Source: Pseudomonas putida
Lineage (GTDB): Bacteria; Pseudomonadota; Gammaproteobacteria; Pseudomonadales; Pseudomonadaceae
Assembly (NCBI RefSeq): GCF_004357765.1
Contig: NZ_SMTE01000009.1
Span: 62,001 to 126,000, forward strand
DNA: 64,000 nt
Reading direction: 5' to 3'
Under the pieces are notes generated by a model. That model made no database searches. It was given only the letters and a program-made list of their open reading frames with translations, and had not been told where the DNA came from. Positions 18,099 to 27,247 of this stretch are shown in pieces (within the stretch, counting starts at the first letter, position 1; each line of letters starts with the position of its first letter). The translations under genes were made by a program, and so were the position numbers.

Positions 18099-19675
18099 GC
18101 GGGCTGCTCCTGGCCCGCTTCGAGCAGTGCGCGGATGTGCTTCTTGACGATCTTGCCGTAGCCGGACTTGGGCATGTCGTGCCAGCGGACGAAGCGCTTG
18201 GGCCACTTGTAGCGAGCCAGGCGCGGCTCGAGATGGGCCAGCAGCTGTTCGTCGCTGACCTCGAAGGTGGTGACGATCACTGCGCAGCCGGATTCACCCC
18301 ATTTCTCGTCGGGCATGCCTAACACCGCCACCTCGTTGACCGCCGGATGGGTCAGCAGTGCCTCCTCGATTTCCCGCGGGTATACGTTGGAACCACCAGA
18401 GATGTACATGTCCGAGGCGCGGCCCGTGATGAAAAGGTAGCCCTGCTCGTCGACGTGGCCGAGGTCCCCGGTGTGGAACCAACCGTGGCGGAAGCATGCA
18501 GCGTTCGCTTCGGGGTTGTCGTAGTAACCGGCGAATACCGCTGGACCCCGAACGCATATTTCACCGTCGCTGCCAGGGGGCAGTTCGCTGCCGTGTTCAT
18601 CGAGTATTGCCACCTGCATGCCCGTTCGTGGATAGCCACAGGATCCGACCTTGGCGTGCGGGCCGTCGTGTTCTTCATGACAGTCAGCGGGCAGCACGGT
18701 GATGTTGCCAGTCACCTCGCCCAAGCCGTAGTACTGCACCAGCACCTTGCCCAAGGTGCGCAGGGCGTGGCACTGGTCAGCACGGTACATGGGCGCGCCG
18801 GCATAGATCACATAGCGCAGACTGCTGTGATCGTAACGGTCTACCGCCGGGTTTTCGGTGAGCATCTTGACGATGGTCGGCACGGTAAACAGGTTGTCGA
18901 CACGATGCTCCTGCACTAACCGCCAGGCCTCGTCGCAATCAAGCCGCTCGCTGGTTGGAAGGACGCAGGCCGCACCGCGAGCGACATTGACCAGGGCATG
19001 GATACCGGCACCATGGGACAGAGGAGCGAGTACCAGCGAGCGGGATTGCGGACTCAGGCCGGGCATCAGGTCGGCCAGGTGATTGTTGACCACGAAGGCC
19101 ATCTGCCCGTGGGTCAGCACACCGGCCTTGGGGTGGCCGGTAGTGCCCGAGGTGTAGAAGAACCATAAAGGATCGTGGTAGCTCACTTCGGCAGGTCTGA
19201 AAGCAGCCTGTAGCGGCGCACCTTCATCCAACAGCGCATCGTAAGCCAACTCGCCGCTTCGCGCGGTGCCGATGGAGATGACCATCTGCAAGGCGGGCGA
19301 AGCCTCGCGCACTGCGTCGGCATAATGGCCGAACCCCTCGTCATACAGCATCGCCACCGCGCCACTGGAGCTACCCAGATAGGCGGCTTCCGGTGCCGTG
19401 ATGCGGACATTGGTCGGCACCCAGACCACGCCAAGACGGAAGGCCACCCAGGCGCTCTCGAACAACTGCAGGTTGTTGCGCGCATGTACCAGTAACCGGT
19501 CGCCCTTGTTAAGGCCCCGAGTGCGCAAAGCAGCGGCAACGCTGTCGACTCTGCGCAGCAAATCGCTCCATGAGACGTGCTGCTCACCCCGGATGAAACC
19601 GGGTAGATGGGGCAGACGGCGGGCCACTTGGGCCAACAACTCGCCCAGATTCATGACGTTGTCGATTCCGGTCAT
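18095..19675 (-). CDS. Acyl-CoA synthetase (AMP-binding, ANL superfamily)
   Basis: The 526-residue enzyme activates a carboxylic acid to its CoA thioester via an acyl-adenylate. Motifs seen are FFYTSGTTGHPKAGVLTH (P-loop A3), YYGLGEVTG (A5), GWFHTGDLGHVDEQGYLF (A7), GRASDMYISGGSNVYPREIE (A8) and PKSGYGKIVKKHI with the catalytic lysine (A10). It overlaps the thiolase stop by 4 bases and has a GGAGG upstream. It resembles medium-chain/aryl acid ligases, but the substrate is unknown. It probably starts the pathway served by the TRAP and MFS carriers around it. Confidence 0.93.
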   Translation of the reverse strand: MTGIDNVMNLGELLAQVARRLPHLPGFIRGEQHVSWSDLLRRVDSVAAALRTRGLNKGDRLLVHARNNLQLFESAWVAFRLGVVWVPTNVRITAPEAAYLGSSSGAVAMLYDEGFGHYADAVREASPALQMVISIGTARSGELAYDALLDEGAPLQAAFRPAEVSYHDPLWFFYTSGTTGHPKAGVLTHGQMAFVVNNHLADLMPGLSPQSRSLVLAPLSHGAGIHALVNVARGAACVLPTSERLDCDEAWRLVQEHRVDNLFTVPTIVKMLTENPAVDRYDHSSLRYVIYAGAPMYRADQCHALRTLGKVLVQYYGLGEVTGNITVLPADCHEEHDGPHAKVGSCGYPRTGMQVAILDEHGSELPPGSDGEICVRGPAVFAGYYDNPEANAACFRHGWFHTGDLGHVDEQGYLFITGRASDMYISGGSNVYPREIEEALLTHPAVNEVAVLGMPDEKWGESGCAVIVTTFEVSDEQLLAHLEPRLARYKWPKRFVRWHDMPKSGYGKIVKKHIRALLEAGQEQPA

Positions 19676-20841
19676 CGCGCAGCCTCCAGGATGCTCACGT
19701 AGTTGGTGACGGCTGCGCCGCCCATGTTGAAGACGCCGGCACGATCGGCACGCGACAGTTGCATGTCGCCGGCCTGACCGCTGAGCTGCATAGCGGCCAT
19801 TACGTGCATCGACACGCCAGTGGCGCCAATCGGATGGCCTTTGGATTTGAGCCCGCCGGATGGGTTGATTGGCAGGCGGCCATCTTTGTGGCTCACGCCC
19901 TCGGCGATAACCCGAGCGCCCTGGCCGCGTTCAGCCAGGCCCATGGCCTCGTACTCCAGCAGTTCGGCGATGGTGAAGCAGTCGTGGGTTTCCACCAACG
20001 ACAGGTCATTGAGAGTCAAGCCTGCCTCGCGCAGCGCTTGCTGCCATGCGCGGGCCGCGCCTTCGAACACCGTGGGATCGCGGCGCGACAGCGGCAGGTA
20101 GTCGTTGACCTGTACCGCCGCGCGAAAACGCACCGCGCAGCCCCTGCCGTTGCGCTGGTCGGCTCTGCTGATCACCAATGCCGCAGCGCCATCGCTGATC
20201 AGCGAGCAGTCGCTGCGCTTCAAAGGGCCGGCGACGAAGGGATTTTTTTCCGAGGGAGTGCGGCAGAACTCGAACCCCACATCGCGGCGCATGTGCGCGT
20301 AAGGGTTGAGGGCGCCATTGGCGTGGTTCTTGGCAGCGATCATCGCAAGTGCGTCGGACTGATCTCCGTAGCGCTCGAAATAGGCGCTGGCGATGGTGCC
20401 GAACACACCGGCGAAGCCGCTTTGGATCTCCGCTTCCTCACGGGCGTAGCAGCATTTGAGCAGGATCTTGCCGACTTCGGCGGTGGGCAGGCTGTTCATT
20501 TTTTCGAAGCCGACCACCAACGCATGTCGCGATTGGCCGCTGAGCACTGCCTGAAGAGCCGAGTGGATGGCTGCGGAGCCGGTTGAGCAAGCGTTTTCCA
20601 ATCGCACTGCGGGGGTAAAACGCAGGGCGGGGATATGGTTGGCAAGTAGTGTGGAAGGGAAATCCTGGTACAGGAACCCCGCGTTGAAATGGCCAACATG
20701 CACGGAGTCGACTTGTTCCGGATCGAGCCGGGCATGCGCCAGTGCGCCGATTGCTGCGTCGGCCATCATCCGCTCGGGGTCGACGTCGGGAAACTTGCCG
20801 AAAGGGGCATGGTGCCAGCCGGTGATGAGGGGTGATTCCAT
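19672..20841 (-). CDS. Thiolase-family acyltransferase
   Basis: A 389-residue thiolase-fold protein. The nucleophilic Cys is in ENACSTGSAAIHSA (Cys85), and the active-site His is in KSKGHPIGATG. At the place of the second catalytic Cys (normally CxGGG) it reads FNMGGAA, i.e. Asn. This is seen in SCP2-like thiolases and may mean altered cleavage chemistry or a partner requirement. It is the first gene of the minus-strand operon (thiolase, acyl-CoA synthetase, PPC, PPC), with a sigma-54 promoter just upstream. It likely performs the final thiolytic step. I placed the start at ATG 20841. Confidence 0.88.
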   Translation of the reverse strand: MESPLITGWHHAPFGKFPDVDPERMMADAAIGALAHARLDPEQVDSVHVGHFNAGFLYQDFPSTLLANHIPALRFTPAVRLENACSTGSAAIHSALQAVLSGQSRHALVVGFEKMNSLPTAEVGKILLKCCYAREEAEIQSGFAGVFGTIASAYFERYGDQSDALAMIAAKNHANGALNPYAHMRRDVGFEFCRTPSEKNPFVAGPLKRSDCSLISDGAAALVISRADQRNGRGCAVRFRAAVQVNDYLPLSRRDPTVFEGAARAWQQALREAGLTLNDLSLVETHDCFTIAELLEYEAMGLAERGQGARVIAEGVSHKDGRLPINPSGGLKSKGHPIGATGVSMHVMAAMQLSGQAGDMQLSRADRAGVFNMGGAAVTNYVSILEAAR

Positions 20842-20878
20842 GAGGTGAGTCCTCGCTCGATGGGTTTGCGAGGTCGAT

Positions 20879-20894
20879 GGCAAGAACGGTGCCA
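20879..20894 (-). promoter_or_regulatory. Sigma-54 (-24/-12) promoter for the thiolase operon
   Basis: Read on the minus strand: TGGCACC-GTTC-TTGCC. It has GG-N10-GC spacing and 6 of 7 matches in the -24 box. The inferred start site lies about 25 bases before the thiolase ATG. Confidence 0.72.
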
Positions 20895-20968
20895 GCCGGT
20901 CGACAAGGCGTCTGCGACGTGCTTTCGTGGCGCTTGGCGGTGGTTTCAGCAGGTAGCAGCGAGGTGCT

Positions 20969-21016
20969 ACAGGTGTCGCCCTGAAGCCCTGAGCGACAGT
21001 TCCAGGAGACACCTGT
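20969..21016. promoter_or_regulatory. Inverted repeat, enhancer-site candidate
   Basis: ACAGGTGTCGCC (20969-20980) and GGAGACACCTGT (21005-21016) are inverted copies of ACAGGTGTC-N-CC. They are centred about midway between the two sigma-54 promoters, a fitting place for upstream activator binding. Confidence 0.45.
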
Positions 21017-21082
21017 TACAGACCAGGCCCTGGCAGTGTCCTTCCTTTCACACATCGATACATCGCTGCTCAATTGAGGGGG

Positions 21083-21098
21083 CCTTTGAATTCAAAGG
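21083..21098. promoter_or_regulatory. Perfect 16-bp palindrome
   Basis: CCTTTGAATTCAAAGG is fully palindromic and lies about 70 bases before the TRAP-side -24 box. It could bind the sigma-54 activator or the LysR protein of the cluster. Confidence 0.45.
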
Positions 21099-21152
21099 GT
21101 TAGGGCCTGTTCAAGGTCTTTGCAAGCATCGCTTGGCCCAGCTCGGCCAGGG

Positions 21153-21168
21153 TGGCACCCCAATTGCT
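21153..21168 (+). promoter_or_regulatory. Sigma-54 (-24/-12) promoter for the TRAP operon
   Basis: TGGCACC-CCAA-TTGCT matches the consensus TGGCACG-N4-TTGCW at all but one position, with GG-N10-GC spacing. It would start transcription about 55 bases before the TRAP binding-protein gene. Confidence 0.78.
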
Positions 21169-21232
21169 ACGCCACTGTCACCATCGCCTTATCCCACTCG
21201 ATCAATAAGAACAAATAGGTCAGGAGAGCTTC

Positions 21233-22264
21233 ATGAGCGATTTCACCCGACGTTCCTTCATCAAGACGGCCTCCGTGGCCTCCGCCGCAGTCGCCGCTGC
21301 CGGCCTGGGCCTGTACAGCGGCAACAGCCGTGCTGCCGACTTCAAACTCAAGTACGCCAACAACCTGCCCATCAGCCACCCGATGAACGTGCGTGCTCGG
21401 GCCATGGCCAAGGCGATCAAAGAGGAAACCAACGGGGCGCTGACCGTGCAGGTGTTCCCCAGCAGTCAACTCGGGAGCGACACCGATACCCTGGCCCAGG
21501 TCCGTTCTGGCGCGGTGGACCTGTTCTCCCTCTCGCCGGTGATCCTTGGAACTCTGGTGCCATCGGTGCAGATCAGTGCCGTGGGCTTCGCCTTCAAGGA
21601 CTATCAGCAGGTGTGGAGCGCCATGGACGGCGCGCTCGGTGAGCATGTGCGCGCTGAGATTGCCAAGACTGGCACGCTGTTCGCTTTCGACCGCATGTGG
21701 GACAACGGCTTCCGCGTCACGACCACCAGCACCCGGCCGGTAGCCAGCCCTGACGACTTGCGTGGCATGAAGCTGCGTGTGCCGCCCAGCCCGATCATCA
21801 TGTCGATCTTCCGAGCCCTGGAGGCGGCGCCCACCAGCATCAACTTCGCCGAGGTCTATTCGGCGTTGCAGACGCGCATCGTCGAAGGCCAGGAAAATCC
21901 TATGACCCTGGTGTCCTCGGCCAAGCTGTATGAGGTGCAGAAGTACTGCTCATTGACCAACCATGTGTGGGACGGTTTCTGGATGCTTGGCAACAGTGCC
22001 TCGTTTGCCCGCCTGCCGGCGGACATGCAGGCTATCTTGCGCAAGCATATCGATGCTGCGGTGATGGGCCAACGAGAAGACCTCGCCAAGCTCGAAAGCA
22101 CCACCCGCGACACCTTGAAAGGGCAGGGCCTGGAACTGGTGGAGGCGCCAGCCGAGGCTTTTCGCGACAAGCTGCGCAGCGCCAACTACTACGCCGACTG
22201 GCACGAGAAGTTCGGCGATCAGGCTTGGGCCATCCTCGAGCAGTACGCCGGGAAGCTGGCATGA
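21233..22264 (+). CDS. TRAP transporter substrate-binding protein (DctP family), Tat-exported
   Basis: A 343-residue periplasmic binding protein. Its N-terminus TRRSFIKTA is a textbook twin-arginine (Tat) signal. This is followed by the DctP features LKYANNLPISHPMNVRA, VFPSSQLGSDTDTLAQVRSG and ENPMTLVSSAKLYEVQKYCS. DctP proteins bind carboxylates through a conserved Arg. It is preceded by a strong AGGAGA and a sigma-54 promoter, and its stop overlaps the permease gene by 4 bases. The ligand is unknown, probably the acid activated by the acyl-CoA synthetase opposite. Confidence 0.93.
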   Translation: MSDFTRRSFIKTASVASAAVAAAGLGLYSGNSRAADFKLKYANNLPISHPMNVRARAMAKAIKEETNGALTVQVFPSSQLGSDTDTLAQVRSGAVDLFSLSPVILGTLVPSVQISAVGFAFKDYQQVWSAMDGALGEHVRAEIAKTGTLFAFDRMWDNGFRVTTTSTRPVASPDDLRGMKLRVPPSPIIMSIFRALEAAPTSINFAEVYSALQTRIVEGQENPMTLVSSAKLYEVQKYCSLTNHVWDGFWMLGNSASFARLPADMQAILRKHIDAAVMGQREDLAKLESTTRDTLKGQGLELVEAPAEAFRDKLRSANYYADWHEKFGDQAWAILEQYAGKLA

Positions 22265-24144
22265 TGCGCGCGCCAGCGCTACCGGCCTCGACCGTTTCGC
22301 AGCGCCTGCCGGCCCGGGTGCTTATCTGCCTCAACAGCTGGGCCATGCGCTTGGTAGGGGGGCTCGCGGTCACCTTGATGGTGGTCGAAACCTTCGTCCT
22401 GCTGGCGGGGGTCATTTTCCGTTATGTGTTGCACAGCCCGCTGATCTGGTCCGATGAACTGGCATCGTCGCTGTTCATCTGGTTGGCGATGTTCGGCGCG
22501 GTGTTGGCCCTGGACCGTGGCGAGCACATGCGTATGTCAGCGCTGGTGAACAAGCTGCCAGACGCCTGGCGCGGCTTCAGCGAGACGCTCTCGGCGCTGA
22601 TCGTCTGCCTGTTCGTGGCGATGATCATCTCGCCGGCCATGCAGCACTCCCATGAACAGATGTGGATCACCACGCCTGCACTGGGCATCCCGGATGGTCT
22701 GCGTGCGGCGGCCTTGCCGGTGGGAGCGGTGCTGATGCTGTTGGCGGCGGTGGCGCGTATGGCGCGCTACTCCACGGTTCGCCAGTTCATGGCCGGGTTG
22801 GTCGTGATCGGTGCAGTGGCGGCAGCATTGTGGCTGGCGCAGCCCCTACTGGCGGCCATGGGTAATTACAACCTGGTGGTGTTCTTCCTGGTGTTGCTCG
22901 GCGCCTGTGTCTTCGGCGGTATTCCCATTGCTTTCGCCTTCGGCACCGCGACCATGGCGTACCTGGCGTTGGCCACTCATGCGCCGTTGTCGATCGTGGT
23001 CGGGCGCATGGATGAAGGCATGTCGCACATGGTACTACTGGCTGTGCCACTGTTCGTGCTGTTGGGGGTGGTGCTGCAACTGTCGGGCATGGCACGCACG
23101 CTGATCGACTTCATGGCTTCCTTGTTGGGCCATGTGCGGGGTGGTCTGCAGTATGTGTTGCTGGGGGCGATGTTCCTGGTTTCCGGGATTTCCGGCTCCA
23201 AGGTCGCCGACATGGCCGCCGTGGCACCGGCATTGTTTCCTGAGATGAAACGGCGTGGCTCCAAACCCGAAGAGCTGGCGGCGCTGCTCTCGGCTACCGG
23301 GGCGATGACCGAAACCATTCCGCCCAGCCTGGTGCTGATCACCATCGGCGCGGTTTGCAGTGTGTCGATCACGGCACTGTTCATCGGCGGATTGATGCCG
23401 GCGGTGGTGGCGACACTGGCGATCGCGGTGGTGTGCTGGTGGCGCTCGCGCAAGGAGGAGGCGCCTAAGGTCGAACGAGCACCGTTGTCCCAGGTAGGCA
23501 AGACATTCTTGATCGCATTGCCAGCATTGGCCCTGCCGCTTCTGATTCGTGTCGCCGTGCTGGAAGGGGCCGCTACCGCCACCGAGGTCTCGACCATCGG
23601 TGTGGCCTACGTGGTCTTGGTCGGGCTGGTCATGCACCTGTTCATGCGCCATATAGAATGGCGCCGCCTCTATCCGATGCTGCTCGAAGCAGCGGCGCTG
23701 TCAGGGTCGATCCTGCTGATCATCGGTATGGCGTCGGCCATGGCCTGGGCGTTGACCCAATCGGGTTTCTCGCAGTCGTTGGTAGAGCTTATCGAAGACA
23801 TTCCCGGCGGCGTCATCGGCTTCATGGTAGTGACCATCCTCACCTTCCTGATTCTAGGCAGTGTGCTCGAAGGCATTCCTGCCATCGTGCTGTTCGGCCC
23901 GTTGATGTTTCCCCTGGCAGAGATGCTAGGCATTCACCCGGTGCATTACGCCATGGTCGTGATCCTGGCCATGGGCGTAGGTCTGTTCGCACCGCCGCTG
24001 GGAGTAGGCTTCTACGCTGCCTGCGCCATCAGCAAGACCTCTTCCGATCATGTGATCCGGCGTGTCTGGGGTTACCTCGGTGCACTGCTGTTGGCGTTGG
24101 TGGTCGTTGCCTGTTTCCCATGGATTTCCATTGGTTTTCTCTGA
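22261..24144 (+). CDS. TRAP transporter fused permease (DctQ-DctM)
   Basis: The 627-residue protein joins the small DctQ subunit to the large DctM channel. The DctQ part spans residues 1-180 or so, with FRYVLHSPLIWSDELASSLF and RGEHMRMSAL. The DctM part follows, with GIPIAFAFGTATMAYLAL, GISGSKVADMAAVAPALFPE, ETIPPSLVLITIGAV, VLEGIPAIVLFGPLMFPLAE and FAPPLGVGFY. The true start is ATG 22261, overlapping the binding-protein stop; open sequence upstream in this frame is only a shadow. It drives Na+- or H+-coupled uptake. Confidence 0.94.
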   Translation: MMRAPALPASTVSQRLPARVLICLNSWAMRLVGGLAVTLMVVETFVLLAGVIFRYVLHSPLIWSDELASSLFIWLAMFGAVLALDRGEHMRMSALVNKLPDAWRGFSETLSALIVCLFVAMIISPAMQHSHEQMWITTPALGIPDGLRAAALPVGAVLMLLAAVARMARYSTVRQFMAGLVVIGAVAAALWLAQPLLAAMGNYNLVVFFLVLLGACVFGGIPIAFAFGTATMAYLALATHAPLSIVVGRMDEGMSHMVLLAVPLFVLLGVVLQLSGMARTLIDFMASLLGHVRGGLQYVLLGAMFLVSGISGSKVADMAAVAPALFPEMKRRGSKPEELAALLSATGAMTETIPPSLVLITIGAVCSVSITALFIGGLMPAVVATLAIAVVCWWRSRKEEAPKVERAPLSQVGKTFLIALPALALPLLIRVAVLEGAATATEVSTIGVAYVVLVGLVMHLFMRHIEWRRLYPMLLEAAALSGSILLIIGMASAMAWALTQSGFSQSLVELIEDIPGGVIGFMVVTILTFLILGSVLEGIPAIVLFGPLMFPLAEMLGIHPVHYAMVVILAMGVGLFAPPLGVGFYAACAISKTSSDHVIRRVWGYLGALLLALVVVACFPWISIGFL

Positions 24145-24156
24145 GAGAGCACTTAC

Positions 24157-24948
24157 ATGAACCAAGCTGCGAGAACGACTCTGCCTGCATCCGCCCACGG
24201 ACGTGTGGCATTGGTGACGGGAGCCGCGATGGGCATCGGTGCGGCTATCGCTGAGCGCCTGGGGCACGACGGCTACAAGGTGGTGGTGGCCGATATCAAC
24301 CTCGGTGCTGCCCAGGAAATGGTGAGCAGTCTCCATACCCAGGGCATCGACGCTCTGGCCCTGGCCATCGACATTGGCGACTCGGTATCGATCAGCGCGC
24401 TGTTCGACACCTTGCGAGAACGCTATGGGCGCTGCGATGTGCTGGTAAACAATGCCGGTATCGCTCGCACCGAGCCTTTCCTCGATACCGAGCTGGAGGG
24501 CTGGCAGCGGCTGATGAACATCAACCTGACCGGCACCTTGCTGTGTAGCCAGCAAGCGGCGCAGTTGATGCGCGAGCAGGGCTGGGGACGGATCGTCAAC
24601 GTTGCCTCTATCAGTGGCATGCGGGCCAGTATGGGGCGCACCGCCTATGGCACGTCGAAGGCGGCGGTGATCGGACTGACCCGGCAGATGGCCATAGAAC
24701 TGGCCGAGTATGGCATCACCGTCAACGGTATCGCTCCAGGGCCGGTGGATACGCCCCTGACGCGTACGCTGCATTCGGCTGCGACCCGGGAATCGTATGC
24801 CCGCGCGGTGCCGCTGCGCCGGTATGGCACGCCGGCCGAGATGGCTGGGGCAGTGGCATTCCTCGCCTCGGAGGATGCAGCGTACATCAGTGGACACGTG
24901 ATCCCGGTGGATGGTGGGTTCATGGCCTCGGGGATTCTGGAGATCTGA
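24157..24948 (+). CDS. Short-chain dehydrogenase/reductase
   Basis: A 263-residue classical SDR with the nucleotide-binding motif TGAAMGIG, NNAG, catalytic Ser in NVASISG and YGTSK (Tyr-x-x-x-Lys), and the C-terminal YISGHVIPVDGGF typical of FabG-like enzymes. It would oxidise a hydroxyl or reduce a keto group with NAD(P). It lies 12 bases after the TRAP permease in the same sigma-54-driven operon, so it probably acts on the imported substrate or its CoA ester. Confidence 0.9.
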   Translation: MNQAARTTLPASAHGRVALVTGAAMGIGAAIAERLGHDGYKVVVADINLGAAQEMVSSLHTQGIDALALAIDIGDSVSISALFDTLRERYGRCDVLVNNAGIARTEPFLDTELEGWQRLMNINLTGTLLCSQQAAQLMREQGWGRIVNVASISGMRASMGRTAYGTSKAAVIGLTRQMAIELAEYGITVNGIAPGPVDTPLTRTLHSAATRESYARAVPLRRYGTPAEMAGAVAFLASEDAAYISGHVIPVDGGFMASGILEI

Positions 24949-25035
24949 CACGTACCTTGTGAGAGCGGCCCGCTGTTGCGAAAGGGTTGCTCTCAAGAAC
25001 TGCATTCGTGCTGGAAAATGACGAGGGAGGAGGTT

Positions 25036-25959
25036 TCAATCTTCGATCAACCGCCTCGCTTCGTCTTCACGGGTTGCCTGCGCTCCGGCCTGCAGCGCCG
25101 TCTCGACAAAGGTGGCGATGCATGGGTTGTGGTTGTCGGCCTTCCACACCGCCACCACTTCTATCACCGGTGCCTCGCGCAAGGGCCGGAAGCTGGTACT
25201 GGCCAGGCGCATGTTGCGCATCGAGCGTGGCACCATGGCCACCCCCAGCCCCTCGCCGACCAAGTTGACGATGGTCTGCTGCATATTGATCTCAAGGCCG
25301 ATGTTGGGCGTCACGCCGTGCTGCAGGCAGTAGTTGCAGATCATGTCGTGCAGGGCAGGGGCGATTCGCCTGGGCACGATGATGAAGGTCTCTCCCGCAA
25401 GTTCGCGAGGCTCCACCAGCGCCTGTCCGGCCAGTCGGTGACCGGGCGGTAGAGCCAGGGTCATTTCCTCCCGATACAACGTGACCGTCTCCAAGCCTGT
25501 GCAGTCCTGCGGGCGGTACATGATTGCCACATCCTTGTTGCCACTGCTGATGTCGTTAGCAAGGTCCAGCGGCAGTGTCTCGGTGAGCTTCAGGTTCACT
25601 TGAGGGTAGAGCGCTGCGTAGTGCCGGGTAATGGCCGGGGTGATGCTGTAGGCGGTCGACATCATGAATCCCACCGACAGCTCGCCGGCAGCACCTCGTG
25701 CTGCTGCCAGTGCATTGCGCTTGGCCTGCTCGAACGCAGTGAAAACCGTACCGGTGTCGAGGTAAAAGCGCTGACCGGCTTCGGTCAATTCGACCCGTCG
25801 GCGCGAACGATCGAACAGTTTGACTCCCAACTCTTCTTCCAGCAGCGCGATCTGCCGTGAAAGCGGCGGCTGAGAGATATGCAGCTTTTCGGCGGCACGT
25901 CCGAAGTGCAGGGTTTCGGCCAGGGTCCGGAAGTACTGAAGGTGGCGAAGTTCGATCAT
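25036..25959 (-). CDS. LysR-family transcriptional regulator
   Basis: A 307-residue LysR protein: MIELRHLQYFRTLAETLHFG, then KLHISQPPLSRQIALLEEEL, then the effector domain with GLGVAMVPRS. The helix pattern (HFGRAAEKLHISQPPLSRQ) is that of the CatR/BenM aromatic-catabolism branch. The start at ATG 25959 fits this opening; an upstream extension to 26088 is unlikely. It is divergent from the sigma-54 activator and probably controls it or the SDR operon. Confidence 0.88.
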   Translation of the reverse strand: MIELRHLQYFRTLAETLHFGRAAEKLHISQPPLSRQIALLEEELGVKLFDRSRRRVELTEAGQRFYLDTGTVFTAFEQAKRNALAAARGAAGELSVGFMMSTAYSITPAITRHYAALYPQVNLKLTETLPLDLANDISSGNKDVAIMYRPQDCTGLETVTLYREEMTLALPPGHRLAGQALVEPRELAGETFIIVPRRIAPALHDMICNYCLQHGVTPNIGLEINMQQTIVNLVGEGLGVAMVPRSMRNMRLASTSFRPLREAPVIEVVAVWKADNHNPCIATFVETALQAGAQATREDEARRLIED

Positions 25960-26118
25960 GATGCTCTCAAAGGTATCAGTCGATGCTTGATTATGTATTG
26001 GAAAATATAACTGCGCCTCCTTAATGTGACTCTGCAACACCCCTTCGGCCCCGGCTGCGCCACAAGCGCCGCCCGCCGGCATAGTCACAAGCTATAGAAC
26101 AAGAAAAAGGTGACGCTA

Positions 26119-27165
26119 ATGACCGTTTCGACTCATCCTGCTCATCCGAGCCTACCTGCCCTCTCCGAATGTGATATCGCCCATGACAGCGACCCGTTGG
26201 TGCGCCAGGCATTCCGCCGGGCGTTGCGTCTGATGGAGCGCGGTATCGCTGTCTTGATCCGCGGCGAAACCGGCACAGGCAAGGAGATCCTCGCGCGCGC
26301 CCTGCATGCCCATAGCCAGCGCCGGATGGCCGAGCTGGTGGCGCTCAACTGCGCCTCCATCCCCGAGACGCTGATCGAAAGCGAGTTGTTTGGCTATAGC
26401 CGGGGCGCCTTCTCCGGTGCGCTGCCGGGAGGAAAGAAGGGCAAGGTGCAGCAGGCTGATGGCGGCACGCTGTTTCTCGATGAAATCGGCGACATGCCGT
26501 TCGAGCAACAGACCCGCCTGTTGCGGGTGATCGCCGAGCGCGAAGTGACCCCATTGGGCGCGGAGCGAAGCGTGCCGGTGAACTTTGCCCTTGTGTGCGC
26601 CACTCACCAAGACTTGGCGGCACGGGTGGCCGAGGGCAGCTTCCGCGAAGATCTGTTCTATCGCATTGCCACGGGTGTGGTGCAGCTGCCGCCGCTGCGT
26701 GAGCGCAAGGACCGCGGTGAATTGCTATACAACATGGTCGCCTTCGAGTTGCCGGACTGTGATCCGCGACAGGTGTTGAGTGAAGTCTGGCCATTGCTGA
26801 TGGCGCATCCATGGCCGGGCAATCTGCGCCAGATGCGGGCGGTGGTGCGCTATGCCTGCGCGGTGAAGGAAGGCTCACGCATTCAGCTCAGCGATCTACC
26901 ACTCGACTTTCTCGATCAATGCGAACCCTTCCAGCGTGAGACTAGCCGGCGATTGCCTGCCACCATCACGCCGATTCGCCGCCAGGTACGACAGGGCGAT
27001 GAGCGCGCAGACGTGCTCGACACCCTGCAGGCTTGTCGCTGGAACATGTCGGCCGCCGCTCGTGAGCTGGGCATATGCCGGCCTTCGCTGTACCGGATAA
27101 TGCGCCGGCTGGATATCCCGCCGCTCAAGGAGCAACTGGCTCTCGGTGCCTACGGCACCGCCTGA
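26119..27165 (+). CDS. Sigma-54-dependent activator without sensor domain
   Basis: A 348-residue enhancer-binding protein consisting of an AAA+ domain almost from the N-terminus plus a C-terminal Fis-like helix-turn-helix. Motifs are Walker A GETGTGKE (49-56), the sigma-54 loop reading GAFSGA (96-101; canonical GAFTGA), Walker B LFLDEIGD, sensor/arginine fingers in FREDLFYRI and PPLRERKD, and MSAAARELGICRPSLYRIM. It lacks the GAF or receiver domain expected ahead of the AAA+ part. AGG sits 8 bases before ATG 26119. It is the obvious activator for the two sigma-54 promoters at 20879 and 21153. Confidence 0.9.
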   Translation: MTVSTHPAHPSLPALSECDIAHDSDPLVRQAFRRALRLMERGIAVLIRGETGTGKEILARALHAHSQRRMAELVALNCASIPETLIESELFGYSRGAFSGALPGGKKGKVQQADGGTLFLDEIGDMPFEQQTRLLRVIAEREVTPLGAERSVPVNFALVCATHQDLAARVAEGSFREDLFYRIATGVVQLPPLRERKDRGELLYNMVAFELPDCDPRQVLSEVWPLLMAHPWPGNLRQMRAVVRYACAVKEGSRIQLSDLPLDFLDQCEPFQRETSRRLPATITPIRRQVRQGDERADVLDTLQACRWNMSAAARELGICRPSLYRIMRRLDIPPLKEQLALGAYGTA

Positions 27166-27247
27166 GCTTTCTCTTTGCACATTCGAGCAACGCTCTCTGC
27201 GATCCAGAGGGTGCGCCTGGTTACGACCTTTCCAAGGGATGACGACA

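Larger units (their letters stand above)
20842..21232. other. Divergent control region with two sigma-54 promoters
   Basis: About 390 bases separate the divergent thiolase and TRAP operons. No gene is seen. The region holds one sigma-54 promoter facing each way, an imperfect inverted repeat at 20969-21016 and a perfect palindrome at 21083-21098, all listed separately. The layout suggests shared enhancer sites for one activator. Confidence 0.75.
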
